In this document: positions 54,809-63,329 of the stretch, piece after piece | How positions within the stretch are numbered: the stretch's first letter is position 1 | How the letters are laid out: each line of letters begins with the position of its first letter | Assembly (NCBI GenBank): GCA_030388725.1 | Contig: CP128857.1 | Location: forward strand, 1,736,001-1,800,000 | Direction: 5' to 3' | DNA from: Prodigiosinella aquatilis | Lineage (GTDB): Bacteria > Pseudomonadota > Gammaproteobacteria > Enterobacterales > Enterobacteriaceae | DNA length: 64,000 bases | Notes under the pieces: generated by a model | The model's input: the letters and a program-made list of their open reading frames with translations, nothing else | What the model was told of the DNA's origin: nothing | The model's database searches: none | Translations under genes and position numbers: made by a program

Positions 54809-55531
54809 TCAGGAAACGTGCTGCAGGAATTCACGCAGACGGTCGCTGGGTGGGTTGGCGACCAGCGTCTCCGGGTCACCATCTTCAGCAACACGACCTT
54901 TATCAATGAAGATCAAACGTGACGCCACTTTCTGGGCAAAGCCCACTTCGTGCGTCACAATAACCATGGTCATCCCTTCCTCGGCCAGATCTTTCATTAC
55001 CGTCAGCACTTCATGACGCAATTCCGGGTCCAGCGCGGATGTCGGTTCATCGAACAGCATCAGCTTGGGCTTCACCGCCAACGCACGGGCAATCGCCACA
55101 CGTTGCTGCTGACCGCCGGAAAGTTCAGATGGATAGTGATGTGCGCGTTCGGACAACCCGACTTTAGCCAGCAATTCGAGGGCCGACTTTTTAGCCTCTT
55201 CCTTGCTGGCTCCCCGCACCCGGATGGGCCCAAACGCTACATTTTCCAGTGCCGTCAGGTGTGGGAACAGATAAAACTGCTGAAATACCATGCCCGCTTC
55301 CTGACGGATCAGGCGTTCATCCACGTGAGGATCATTGACGTGCAAACCATCTACAATCAAGTCACCGCTGGTGATCTCTTCCAGCTTGTTGATACAGCGT
55401 AACAGCGTGGATTTACCGGAACCTGACGGCCCAATGATCACGACCACTTCACCTTGGTCAATTTTCAGATCGATATCGTGCAGAACCTTTGTCTGACCAA
55501 AGTGTTTGGAAACATTTTTAAATTCAATCAT
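54809..55531 (-). CDS. glnQ: Glutamine ABC transporter ATPase GlnQ
   Basis: A 240-residue ABC ATPase, length equal to E. coli GlnQ. Walker A IIGPSGSGKST (34-43), signature LSGGQQQRVAIARALA, Walker B LMLFDEPTSALD and switch His in IVTHEVGF are all intact. It drives glutamine uptake. Its start overlaps the glnP stop by 4 bp (ATGA). Last gene of glnHPQ. Confidence 0.95.
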   Translation of the reverse strand: MIEFKNVSKHFGQTKVLHDIDLKIDQGEVVVIIGPSGSGKSTLLRCINKLEEITSGDLIVDGLHVNDPHVDERLIRQEAGMVFQQFYLFPHLTALENVAFGPIRVRGASKEEAKKSALELLAKVGLSERAHHYPSELSGGQQQRVAIARALAVKPKLMLFDEPTSALDPELRHEVLTVMKDLAEEGMTMVIVTHEVGFAQKVASRLIFIDKGRVAEDGDPETLVANPPSDRLREFLQHVS

Positions 55532-56187
55532 ATAATTTTAAGTTTTCTTTCCAGACGTCGCAGAATAAAGCTCAGTGTCAGTGTGATGATCAAGTAAATC
55601 ACTGCTACCGCACTCCAGATTTCCAGGGCTCGGAAATTACCGGCGATGATCTCCTGCCCTTCACGGGTCAGTTCCGCCACACCGATAACAATAAACAGCG
55701 AAGTATCCTTGATGCTGATAATCCATTGATTACCCAAAGGCGGTAACATGCGGCGCAATGCCAGTGGGGCGATGACGTGGCGCAGTGTGTCGCGGCGGGA
55801 CAGGCCTAACGCCAGACCCGCTTCGCTGAAACCTTTATGGATCGACAGCACCGAACCACGGGTGATTTCCGCAATATAGGCTCCCGAGTTAATCATGATG
55901 GTCACCACCGCGGCGGAAAATGGGTCGATGCGGATAGACGTCAGAATCATCGGCAATGCGAAATAGATGAACATGACCTGAACAACAATCGGCGTACCGC
56001 GGATAATCTCGATAAATACCAGCGCGATATGGCTGGACACTCTACCGCCGTAGACGCGGGCAAATCCCGCAAGCACACCAATAACCAGTCCGCCGAACAG
56101 ACCCAGTACTGAAATCAGCAGGGTCATTTTTGCCCCCTCCAGCAAGAGGGGAATCGATGGCCAGATGACACTCCAATCAAACTGCAT
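55528..56187 (-). CDS. glnP: Glutamine ABC transporter permease GlnP
   Basis: A 219-residue inner-membrane permease of the amino acid ABC type. About five membrane segments; the EAA-type coupling loop reads SEAGLALGLSRRDTLRHVIAP. Sequence and length match E. coli GlnP. It lies 26 bp after glnH. Confidence 0.95.
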   Translation of the reverse strand: MQFDWSVIWPSIPLLLEGAKMTLLISVLGLFGGLVIGVLAGFARVYGGRVSSHIALVFIEIIRGTPIVVQVMFIYFALPMILTSIRIDPFSAAVVTIMINSGAYIAEITRGSVLSIHKGFSEAGLALGLSRRDTLRHVIAPLALRRMLPPLGNQWIISIKDTSLFIVIGVAELTREGQEIIAGNFRALEIWSAVAVIYLIITLTLSFILRRLERKLKII

Positions 56188-56213
56188 TAAATTTCTCCAG
56201 CAACAAACGGTGG

Positions 56214-56957
56214 TTATTTAGGTTCTACGCCAAACCATTTTTTATAGATGGCTGCATAAGTACCATTTTCACGCAGGGTTTTCAGCGCACCGTTTACTTT
56301 TTCACGCAGATCGCTGCCTTTCGGGAAGGCAATGCCGTACTGTTGTGCCTTAATGGATCCGCCTACCGCTTTAAACTTACCATTACCGGCAGTCTTGATG
56401 AAATACAGGATGTTAGGGGTATCATGCAGCACCGCGTCAGCACGATGGGTGGCTAATTCCAGATAGGCGTTATCGATGTTCGGGAACTGGCGCAGATCTT
56501 TGGTTTTGATATTGGCCTTGGCATAATCCACAGAGCCGGTGCCGCTTTTCACTGCCAGAATTTTACCATTCAGGTCTTTTTCGCCGTTGATGTCATGATT
56601 ATCGGATCTGACCATCACCATCAAACCACTGTTGTAATATCCGTCCGAGAAATCAACGGCCTGTTTGCGATTTTCCGTAATGGTGATACCTGCCAGGGCA
56701 AGATCGATATTACGGGTTTGTAGTGCTGGGATGATGCCACTGAAATCCATCGGTTTTAGGGTGTAATTCAAGTTCAGTTGTTTGGCAATGGCATCCCAAA
56801 GATCGATATCAAAACCAACATATTTATCGCCCTGTTTAAACTCAAACGGTACAAACGCGGTATCGGTTGCAACGATCAGTGTTTTATCTGCTGCCTGACT
56901 GGAAAGGCTAAAGGCCAGCGCGAGGGCGGCAATTGAAGCTTTGAGTAGTGATTTCAT
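56214..56957 (-). CDS. glnH: Periplasmic glutamine-binding protein GlnH
   Basis: A 247-residue solute-binding protein with a 22-residue signal peptide (ending SSQAAD). The fold shows FVPFEFKQGDKYVGFDIDL and DLALAGITITENRKQ, and glutamine-binding residues as in E. coli (TGSVDYAKANI). ATG 56957 (MKSLLK) is preferred because AGGA is well spaced; ATG 56963 is too close to it. First gene of the operon. Confidence 0.95.
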   Translation of the reverse strand: MKSLLKASIAALALAFSLSSQAADKTLIVATDTAFVPFEFKQGDKYVGFDIDLWDAIAKQLNLNYTLKPMDFSGIIPALQTRNIDLALAGITITENRKQAVDFSDGYYNSGLMVMVRSDNHDINGEKDLNGKILAVKSGTGSVDYAKANIKTKDLRQFPNIDNAYLELATHRADAVLHDTPNILYFIKTAGNGKFKAVGGSIKAQQYGIAFPKGSDLREKVNGALKTLRENGTYAAIYKKWFGVEPK

Positions 56958-57000
56958 CAACATACTTCCTATTGGTTGTAAGAGCCCCGATTTTATAGGT

Positions 57001-57016
57001 TGCATCACTCCAGCCG
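57001..57016 (-). promoter_or_regulatory. Candidate sigma54 promoter of glnH
   Basis: On the minus strand CGGCTGGAGTGATGCA has GG and GC separated by 10 bp, the sigma54 rule, but it lacks the usual TGGCAC start. E. coli glnH has a sigma54 promoter. No exact GCACC-N5-GGTGC NtrC site was found. Low confidence. Confidence 0.3.
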
Positions 57017-57303
57017 CAGAGAGCGGACACGGTGGTGAACATCTGGGGTTAGTGGTCAAAGATGGTGTTTAACCTGATTGTTTTTATCGCGTGCACAGAT
57101 AACAAGTTGGAGGAAACGTCTGCCATCATAAATACCTATGTATCGCGCTGCTATGATTAACTAAATTGTAGTGGGGAAACAACCGTTGATTTGCGTTACA
57201 TCGCAATATTGTGGGTAAAAGCTAATTTTTTGTACATAAAGGCTGGCAGGATAGAGGGTTAACCTAGCTAAAAGTAGGTTTTTCTGATGGTTGAATAAGT
57301 GTT
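57017..57303. other. Region between glnH and dps
   Basis: The rest of the glnH upstream region, with no gene. Nothing recognised beyond the candidate promoter and the dps terminator. Confidence 0.4.
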
Positions 57304-57328
57304 GTCCAACGGCAGATGACCGTTGGAC
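57304..57328 (-). terminator. Terminator-like hairpin after dps
   Basis: GTCCAACGG (57304-57312) and CCGTTGGAC (57320-57328) form a perfect 9-bp stem with a 7-nt loop, 20 bp beyond the dps stop. No clear U run on the minus strand. Confidence 0.6.
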
Positions 57329-57348
57329 CATGATTTATTTTAGGATAG

Positions 57349-57852
57349 TTATTCAATGTTCGCTTCGATAAACCACAAGAACTTATCCAAATCGCGAGAC
57401 GCAGCGGTCAGCATATCGGCAGTATCCTCATCTTTCGCTTTACTGATAGCTTTTCGGACGTCGTTAGCGACGACGGCATAGCGTTCTGCCAGCGCTTTCA
57501 AATGATCCTGCACGCTGTGGATATCAGTCGGATAGCTCTTCAGGGCGGTTTTTTCATTAATCACCTGTACCGTGCCGGTTGCTATACCACCGATCTGTAC
57601 CACACGTTCTGCGAAAGTATCCAGGTGGATGATAATGGCATCGCGGAAGGTATCGATCATTTCATGTACAGCGATGAAATTGGCACCACGCATATTCCAG
57701 TGAGCCTGTTTGGTGATCAGTGACAGATCGATAAAGTCTATCACCAGTTGGTTTAACAGTTTGATGGTTGAGGCTTTAACGTCATCGTCCAGGTCATTCC
57801 GGGTGTAAACGAATTGTGAAGGGGCTGATTTTACCAGTTTAGCTGTACGCAT
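57349..57852 (-). CDS. dps: DNA-protection ferritin Dps
   Basis: A 167-residue miniferritin that forms 12-mers, oxidises Fe(II) with peroxide and coats DNA in stationary phase. The ferroxidase residues are H51, H63, D67, D78 and E82 (HWNMRG, HEMID, HLDTFAE). The N-terminal Lys-rich tail (RTAKLVKS) that binds DNA is present. In E. coli it is induced by OxyR and sigma S; I did not identify these sites. The glnH-dps-rhtA-ompX order is that of E. coli. Confidence 0.95.
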   Translation of the reverse strand: MRTAKLVKSAPSQFVYTRNDLDDDVKASTIKLLNQLVIDFIDLSLITKQAHWNMRGANFIAVHEMIDTFRDAIIIHLDTFAERVVQIGGIATGTVQVINEKTALKSYPTDIHSVQDHLKALAERYAVVANDVRKAISKAKDEDTADMLTAASRDLDKFLWFIEANIE

Positions 57853-58391
57853 AATTGTTACCCTCTTAATTTTATTAACTGCCAGTTCAATTTCAACCGG
57901 CTCTGATTGTTCATAATTCTGCTGTTCAACATGGTTAATTATAGCAACTCTGTCAGTCTTGTTCGCAAAGAATCACCTATTATACAAATAGTCTGTGGCG
58001 TTATTTTTTCTTCCCCATGAATTTGATTTTTATCATGTGTCGCGAAGGACTGACATCCAGCAGGATATTTTTTCACATTACTAATCGTTGCGTTATAATT
58101 TACCATTATTAACAATGAGTTAATTACTGTTCTTTCTATTACCAGTCATTGTTTTATTTGTGGCCTATTGTCCTATATTACATTTATATGGTGAGGTGAT
58201 ATGATGACATGCTGAGATAGATTGACAAGAACAATAACGGAGTAAATAAATTAATAGGTGATGTCAAGTAACATTAATCCATTTTTTATATTGATGAAAA
58301 AATAATTGCACCAAGACATATTCAGCTTATTTATTAGTCTCAATATCTGAATGTTAAGTTTATTTTTTATATGAAAGGGCAGATATTGAGG
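57853..58391. other. Region between dps and rhtA
   Basis: About 540 AT-rich bp upstream of dps and downstream of rhtA. No gene is supported; it holds the dps promoter region. Confidence 0.4.
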
Positions 58392-58419
58392 TTTCCCTAT
58401 AGATTGTGTTATAGGGAAA
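58392..58419 (-). terminator. Hairpin after rhtA
   Basis: TTTCCCTATA (58392-58401) pairs with TATAGGGAAA (58410-58419) around an 8-nt loop, 14 bp beyond the rhtA stop. U run weak. Confidence 0.6.
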
Positions 58420-58432
58420 TCTATTGGTTATT

Positions 58433-59311
58433 TCAGCTCTCCTTGGCTCGATTCGGTTTTTTTATTGTCAGCGTGGTACCCAATGAAGCTATGATGATAA
58501 ACAGTAACGCTATCCACTGGGTCAGGATGAGATGCTCTCCCAGAAACAGAATGCCGGAGAGAGCGGCAATCGCGGGCTCCATGCTCATTAATGTACTGAA
58601 TGTTCGTGCCGGCAGACGTGTCAAGGCTATCATTTCCAGCGAATAAGGCAGTGCCGTGGAGAGGATCGCCACCCCGATTCCCATAGGCAAGACCGAGAAA
58701 GAAAACAAGTTGGCATCGGAAAAAAATATACCCAGTGGACAAAAAACCAGCGCAGAAATTAAGGCTCCGATAGCGACACTACCCGCACCGTGGTTATTAC
58801 CAGCTTTCTGTCCAAACAGAATATAAAATGCCCAGCAGGCTCCGGCACCGATGGCATAGGCGGCCCCACGGGGAGATATGCTGCCCAGATTTTGCCCCAG
58901 AGGCAATAACAACCATAATCCGGCAATCGCCAGTATGACCCACAGAAAATCGAAGAGTCGTCGGGAAGAGAAAATAGCGACGGTAAGAGGACCGGTAAAT
59001 TCCAGTGCTACGACAATACCGAGTGGAACAGTGCGCAGGGAAAGATAAAATAAATAGTTCATTCCCCCTAGCGTGATACCGTAAACGAGTAGTGGCAGAC
59101 GGTTAGAGCCAAAGTGCATTCGCCAGGGTTTAAAGATGGCAGCAAGAATCAACGCCCCAAACCCCAGGCGCAATGCGGTCACGCCCGATACCCCAATAAG
59201 TGGGAAAAGGCTTTTAGCCAGAGCAGCTCCGCTCTGAATGGATAGCATGGAGATAAAAATCAGCAATACAGGGAGTAAAACGGACGTTCGCAGGGTGGGG
59301 AATAAGGTCAT
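58433..59311 (-). CDS. rhtA: Threonine/homoserine exporter RhtA
   Basis: A 292-residue EamA-type exporter with ten membrane segments (two 5-helix repeats). It matches E. coli RhtA (295), for example SLFPLIGVSGVTALRLGFG, LEFTGPLTVAIFSSRR and STALPYSLEMIALTRLPART. It exports threonine, homoserine and related amino acids from the cytoplasm. The ATG at 59311 with AAGG 8 bp upstream is chosen over a TTG at 59335. Confidence 0.92.
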   Translation of the reverse strand: MTLFPTLRTSVLLPVLLIFISMLSIQSGAALAKSLFPLIGVSGVTALRLGFGALILAAIFKPWRMHFGSNRLPLLVYGITLGGMNYLFYLSLRTVPLGIVVALEFTGPLTVAIFSSRRLFDFLWVILAIAGLWLLLPLGQNLGSISPRGAAYAIGAGACWAFYILFGQKAGNNHGAGSVAIGALISALVFCPLGIFFSDANLFSFSVLPMGIGVAILSTALPYSLEMIALTRLPARTFSTLMSMEPAIAALSGILFLGEHLILTQWIALLFIIIASLGTTLTIKKPNRAKES

Positions 59312-59684
59312 CCATGGGGCCTTAATAGTGAGCAATTAATAAAAATCGGACTTTACATAAATAAACAAGTTATTCAGATTCAGTTTACTCTTGTTGACTT
59401 TAATTTACTCTCTGTTTGGAGAAAATTTTCATAATATAAGTTTCAGATTGAAAACTAAGCGAAAAATTAAGATTTATCTGTTTTTTTTGCTATCAAGAAA
59501 TTAAGTATTTATTTAAATATTATGATTAAAAATCAATTAAAATCATATGGATATCTTGAATTTGATAATTTTTGTTACATGTTTTCCCGGTTTGGAAAAT
59601 ATTTGCCAGGCAACCAAGTGCTTATTTTTTTGTTATATTTATAGCGCGTAAGTATTCTTTCATAAGATGAATTCGAGGCTGTAT
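59312..59684. other. Divergent region rhtA/ompX
   Basis: About 370 AT-rich bp. It carries the ompX leader and promoter; in E. coli the leader is a target of small RNAs. No element was picked out with confidence. Confidence 0.4.
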
Positions 59685-60200
59685 ATGAAAAAGATCGCGT
59701 GTCTTTCTGCTTTGGCCTGTGTTTTGGCCGCCAGTGCTGGTTCCGCAGTTGCGGGTCAAAGTACTGTATCGTTAGGTTATGCTCAAGGTGATATGCAGAG
59801 CGTAATAAATAAAGCCCCTGGTTTTAACCTGAAATACCGTTATGAGTTTGATAATAGCCCATTGGGTGTTATTAGCTCATTCACTTATCTGGATGATAGC
59901 CAGACTACTGGTGGTATCTACCAGAAAGGTCAGTACTATGGATTGAGTGCCGGTCCTGCTTACCGTATTAATGATTGGGCAAGCATCTACGGTGTTATTG
60001 GGATAAGTGCCGGTAAGTTCACTAACAATGCAACGGGGGGGGGTGCTAACCACAGTACCAGTGACGTTGGTTTTGTCTATGGTGCTGGTTTGCAGTTCAA
60101 CCCAAGGGAAGACGTTGCACTGGATGTGGGTTATGAACAAAGCCGTGTCCGTAGCGTTGATATCGGCAGTTGGAATGTAGGCGTCGGTTATCGCTTCTAA
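59685..60200 (+). CDS. ompX: Outer membrane protein OmpX
   Basis: A 171-residue, eight-strand outer-membrane beta-barrel, same length as E. coli OmpX. It has a 23-residue signal peptide (ending GSAVA) and the mature start GQSTVSLGYAQGD. The C-terminal residues VGYRF, with the terminal Phe, are the assembly signal. OmpX affects adhesion and serum resistance. ATG 59685 is the signal-peptide start. Confidence 0.94.
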   Translation: MKKIACLSALACVLAASAGSAVAGQSTVSLGYAQGDMQSVINKAPGFNLKYRYEFDNSPLGVISSFTYLDDSQTTGGIYQKGQYYGLSAGPAYRINDWASIYGVIGISAGKFTNNATGGGANHSTSDVGFVYGAGLQFNPREDVALDVGYEQSRVRSVDIGSWNVGVGYRF

Positions 60201-60242
60201 ATAACGTTACTACACTTGTACGTGTTGAGTGTAAGTATGTGA

Positions 60243-60270
60243 AATCCGCTCTTAATGAGCGGATTTTTTT
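60243..60270. terminator. Terminator of ompX, bidirectional
   Basis: AATCCGCTC/GAGCGGATT form a 9-bp stem, loop TTAAT, followed by T runs. Convergent MarR gene ends 1-2 bp inside it. Confidence 0.9.
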
Positions 60271-60763
60271 ATGCCTGAGTTAATCCAGCCACCAATTTTG
60301 CCAGTAGGTTATCCAACTGCTGTTGTTCTTCCCCGTTCAACACTGACAATACGTGGCGCTCGTTATCGACATGTAATTCCAGTAGTTCATCTACCAGTTG
60401 TAACCCTTTTTCAGTTAATTCCACCAGCGTCCCACGTCGATCTTGCGGATTGCGTTGGCGGCTGACCAGCAACGCGTCTTCCAACCGGTCGATACGATTG
60501 GTCATTCCCCCGGATGAGAGCATTAGTGCCTCATAAAGCTGAGTGGGTGAGAGTGCAAAAGGTGCACCAGAGCGACGTAGTGTCGCCAGTACGTCAAACT
60601 CACCGGAACGCAGGTCAAAACGGGTAAAAAGCGGATTGATGTAGTCACGTTCGATGCGCAACGATGCCTCATATAAGCGGCTAATCAGTCGCATGGGAAA
60701 GGGATCCACATCGGGTCTTTCCCGTTGCCATTGTGCAAATGCAATATCTGCTCTGTTAGTCAT
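60269..60763 (-). CDS. MarR-family transcriptional regulator
   Basis: A 164-residue winged-helix regulator. The recognition region is PTQLYEALMLSSGGMTNRIDRLE and the wing is RQRNPQDRRGTLVELTEKG. The N-terminal helices LISRLYEASLRIERDYI form the dimer. It probably represses a neighbouring efflux gene; the only candidate, an MFS gene, is here reduced to a fragment. The ligand is not known. Confidence 0.9.
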   Translation of the reverse strand: MTNRADIAFAQWQRERPDVDPFPMRLISRLYEASLRIERDYINPLFTRFDLRSGEFDVLATLRRSGAPFALSPTQLYEALMLSSGGMTNRIDRLEDALLVSRQRNPQDRRGTLVELTEKGLQLVDELLELHVDNERHVLSVLNGEEQQQLDNLLAKLVAGLTQA

Positions 60764-60899
60764 GGTATTTATCTTGATATTAAGATTCTTTGTGGAAAGA
60801 CATGGAAGTCTGAACCAGCAAGGTTATCGACTCACGCCATTAAGAATGCTCATGACAACAGAATTTACCGCTCGTTCTCAGCTTTTTATTGTAATAACT

Positions 60900-61133
60900 A
60901 TCTGATTATTGTGCTGGATAATGTGGATATGCCCCAACAGGCGGGTGCGTTAATGGAGGTTGTACAAGGCGGAGGCTACATTATTGCCAGTCTGATGCCA
61001 TTAGTGGCCGGCTTTATTCGCCAGCATTCAACCGGGCTGGAACAGGCATGGGTGATTATGACTGACTGCCGGTGTGATCGTTCTGATGTTGATGGCGCTG
61101 CGTTTTGGCCCCCGTAAGCCGGCGTATGTCTGA
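60900..61133 (+). pseudogene. MFS transporter C-terminal remnant (CynX-like)
   Basis: Two frames together match the end of a CynX/NimT-type MFS transporter: NVDMPQQAGALMEVVQGGGY and IIASLMPLVAGFI, then, after a frameshift near 61060, VIVLMLMALRFGP to a TGA at 61131. The earlier two-thirds of the gene are absent. It sits divergent from the MarR gene, where a MarR-controlled transporter would be expected. Decayed. Confidence 0.55.
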
Positions 61134-61193
61134 TGCCTGATGGAAGGGTCATCACATTAGACGATTCTGTATCGTCAATTGCGCCGAGCGTTG

Positions 61194-62108
61194 TCACCGT
61201 CGTGAAAAATTAAGGTGCGGTGTCAGAAACGCATTACGGAAATACTCCCGAATTGCCTGCATGGGTGGGGTAAATTCAGCGTCACGATGCCAGGCTAATC
61301 CGACACTCATTGGATGCACGGTATCCTTGAGCGAACGGGTTTCAATGCGTCGACCTTCCAGTGACCATGGGCGGTAGACCAGATCAGACAGAATGGCTAC
61401 CCCCAGGCCATTCGCCACCATGCTGCGTACCGCCTCGACGGAACTGGTGCGCAGCATCTCCCGTGGCTGGAGACCATTGAGATCCCAGTAGCGCATGGCG
61501 CTGTGATCGGCTTCATCAACTGTCAGCATGATGAAGGGTTCTTTTGCCACATCCTCAAGACTGACTTCCGCTTTTTCGCATAATGGGTGACGGCTGGGTA
61601 ACCATAGTCGTCGTTCGGAATTGAACAGGGTTTCAGAGATAATTTCCGGATGCGTGAGGTTTGCCGTCAATACCAGAGAAAGATCCAACGCGCGATTGAT
61701 CAGGCCCTGCTCAATATCACGGCGTTCCCGTTCATACAGATTGATATTGACATGCGGGAACCCATAAGAGAGCCGCTGTAAGTGAAATGGCAGGAAATAC
61801 CCCATCACCGTGTAGCTGGCCGCTATCCTCAATGTTCCACTGATACGGTTGTCGGTCAGTGGGATGTTAGTGGCATCGTCCACGCTGCGTAGAATGGAAT
61901 AGGCATGATTGAGAAAATAGCTACCGTTTTCCGTCAGTGTCATACCATGTACTGAGCGCAGAAACAGCGGTTTCCCCAATAAACTTTCCAGCTCCTGTAT
62001 GGCAGCGGTGACCGCTGACTGGGAAATGTTCAACTGAATGGCGGCCTGAGATATTTGTCCCATTTCAGCGGTGGCGACAAAATACCGGATTTGGCGCAGC
62101 GTAATCAT
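61194..62108 (-). CDS. LysR-family transcriptional regulator
   Basis: A 304-residue LysR protein. The N-terminal winged helix-turn-helix reads LRQIRYFVATAEMGQISQAA, then NISQSAVTAAIQELESLLG; the substrate-binding domain follows. It is divergent from the pxpA operon with 128 bp between starts, the standard layout for a LysR activator of that operon. The ligand is unknown. Confidence 0.9.
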   Translation of the reverse strand: MITLRQIRYFVATAEMGQISQAAIQLNISQSAVTAAIQELESLLGKPLFLRSVHGMTLTENGSYFLNHAYSILRSVDDATNIPLTDNRISGTLRIAASYTVMGYFLPFHLQRLSYGFPHVNINLYERERRDIEQGLINRALDLSLVLTANLTHPEIISETLFNSERRLWLPSRHPLCEKAEVSLEDVAKEPFIMLTVDEADHSAMRYWDLNGLQPREMLRTSSVEAVRSMVANGLGVAILSDLVYRPWSLEGRRIETRSLKDTVHPMSVGLAWHRDAEFTPPMQAIREYFRNAFLTPHLNFSRR

Positions 62109-62236
62109 GATGTTTTCTCCGATGAACGAGCCATCTGTTTTTCAGATACTCTGCTATCTGAAAATACGTCTTTCCGAATATAAAAAATTCACTTTATATT
62201 ATTTTTAAACAAATCTATCACAAATAAGAAATAATT

Positions 62237-63028
62237 ATGAAACGTGCAGTCGATCTTAATTCTGATATGGGTGAAAACTTTGGGCCGTGGATCATTGGTG
62301 ATAGTGTTGATAAAGACATTATGTCTCTCATCAGTTCCGCCAATATCGCGACCGGTTTTCATGCCGGGGATCCCAATATCATGCGAGAGACCGTTGCATT
62401 GGCAAAATATCATGAAGTGGCTATTGGCGCACATCCTGGATTTCGCGATCTGGTGGGTTTTGGTCGGCGGCATATCAATATTCAGCCACAAGAAGTGGTG
62501 AACGATATTATTTATCAGCTGGGAGCGTTGCGGGAATTTTCCCATTTATATCAATTGCCATTGCAACATATCAAGCCACATGGCGCGCTTTATATGCATC
62601 TGGCAAAAGATTCTCAGGCAGCACAGGTTTTTGTAGAAACCCTGCATGCATTAGCGCCAGGTCTCCTGTTGTTCTGTATGCATGGTTCGGCGGTGTGGCA
62701 TGCAGCGAAAGAATCACAACATCCTGTTATCTGTGAATTTTATGGTGACCGGGATTATGACCGAAGTGGTTCAATTGTTTTCACCCGCCGGGTTGAGGCA
62801 CTTGACCCGGAGCAGGCGGCGAAGAGAGTGCTGCGCGCCTGCCTGGAAGGGAAAGTTCGTACCATCGAGGGGGATGATATCCCAATTACATTTGATTCGG
62901 TCTGTATTCACAGTGATACCCCCGGCGCATTGGCATTAATTAAAACCACGCGAGAAGTATTAATTAATGCTGATATTGAAATTAAATCTCCAGTAAAAGC
63001 AATTTTTAATCAGGTATCTGATAACTAA
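62237..63028 (+). CDS. pxpA: 5-oxoprolinase subunit A (LamB/YcsF family)
   Basis: A 263-residue LamB/YcsF protein. The start VDLNSDMGENFGPWIIGDSV, the SANIATGFHAGDPNIM loop, the GAHPGFRDLVGFGRR stretch and HIKPHGALYMHL are diagnostic. PxpA works with PxpB and PxpC to hydrolyse 5-oxoproline with ATP. Here it is next to biotin carrier and carboxylase genes instead; pxpB/C may follow outside the window. The ATG has only a weak ribosome site (AAGAAATAATT). Confidence 0.9.
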   Translation: MKRAVDLNSDMGENFGPWIIGDSVDKDIMSLISSANIATGFHAGDPNIMRETVALAKYHEVAIGAHPGFRDLVGFGRRHINIQPQEVVNDIIYQLGALREFSHLYQLPLQHIKPHGALYMHLAKDSQAAQVFVETLHALAPGLLLFCMHGSAVWHAAKESQHPVICEFYGDRDYDRSGSIVFTRRVEALDPEQAAKRVLRACLEGKVRTIEGDDIPITFDSVCIHSDTPGALALIKTTREVLINADIEIKSPVKAIFNQVSDN

Positions 63029-63047
63029 ATTAGAGGAATCATTGGTA

Positions 63048-63296
63048 ATGAAAGAATATGAAATCTGTTCTCCTTTACCCGGCATTTTCTACCGGCAACC
63101 TGCCCCGGATGTGGCAGTGTATATTGAAGAAAATGATGTAGTCACGCCAAATACGGTTATTGGTTTAATTGAAGTCATGAAACAGTTTAGTGAAATTTAT
63201 GCTGAACAGGATGGACGTCTCATTATGTTTAAGGTTTCCAATGGTGAAGCTGTTGAACCGGGACAAGTTATTGCCATCATAAAAACTGATAGATAA
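63048..63296 (+). CDS. Biotin carboxyl carrier protein (short)
   Basis: An 82-residue biotinyl domain. The biotin-accepting Lys is in LIEVMKQFSEIYAEQDG (EVMKQ, where most carriers have EAMKM). The N-terminal extension of housekeeping AccB is absent. The ATG at 63048 follows GAGGAATC. It is 19 bp after pxpA and 33 bp before the carboxylase gene, so the three form one operon, presumably for a dedicated carboxylation of a 5-oxoproline-linked or urea-like substrate. Confidence 0.88.
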   Translation: MKEYEICSPLPGIFYRQPAPDVAVYIEENDVVTPNTVIGLIEVMKQFSEIYAEQDGRLIMFKVSNGEAVEPGQVIAIIKTDR

Positions 63297-63329
63297 TTAC
63301 AACAATAAAGATTTATTGCAGAGGTAGAG

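Noticed and set aside
57017..57250. NtrC sites before glnH
   Set aside because: Several GGTG/CACC half-sites but none in the GCACC-N5-GGTGC arrangement.
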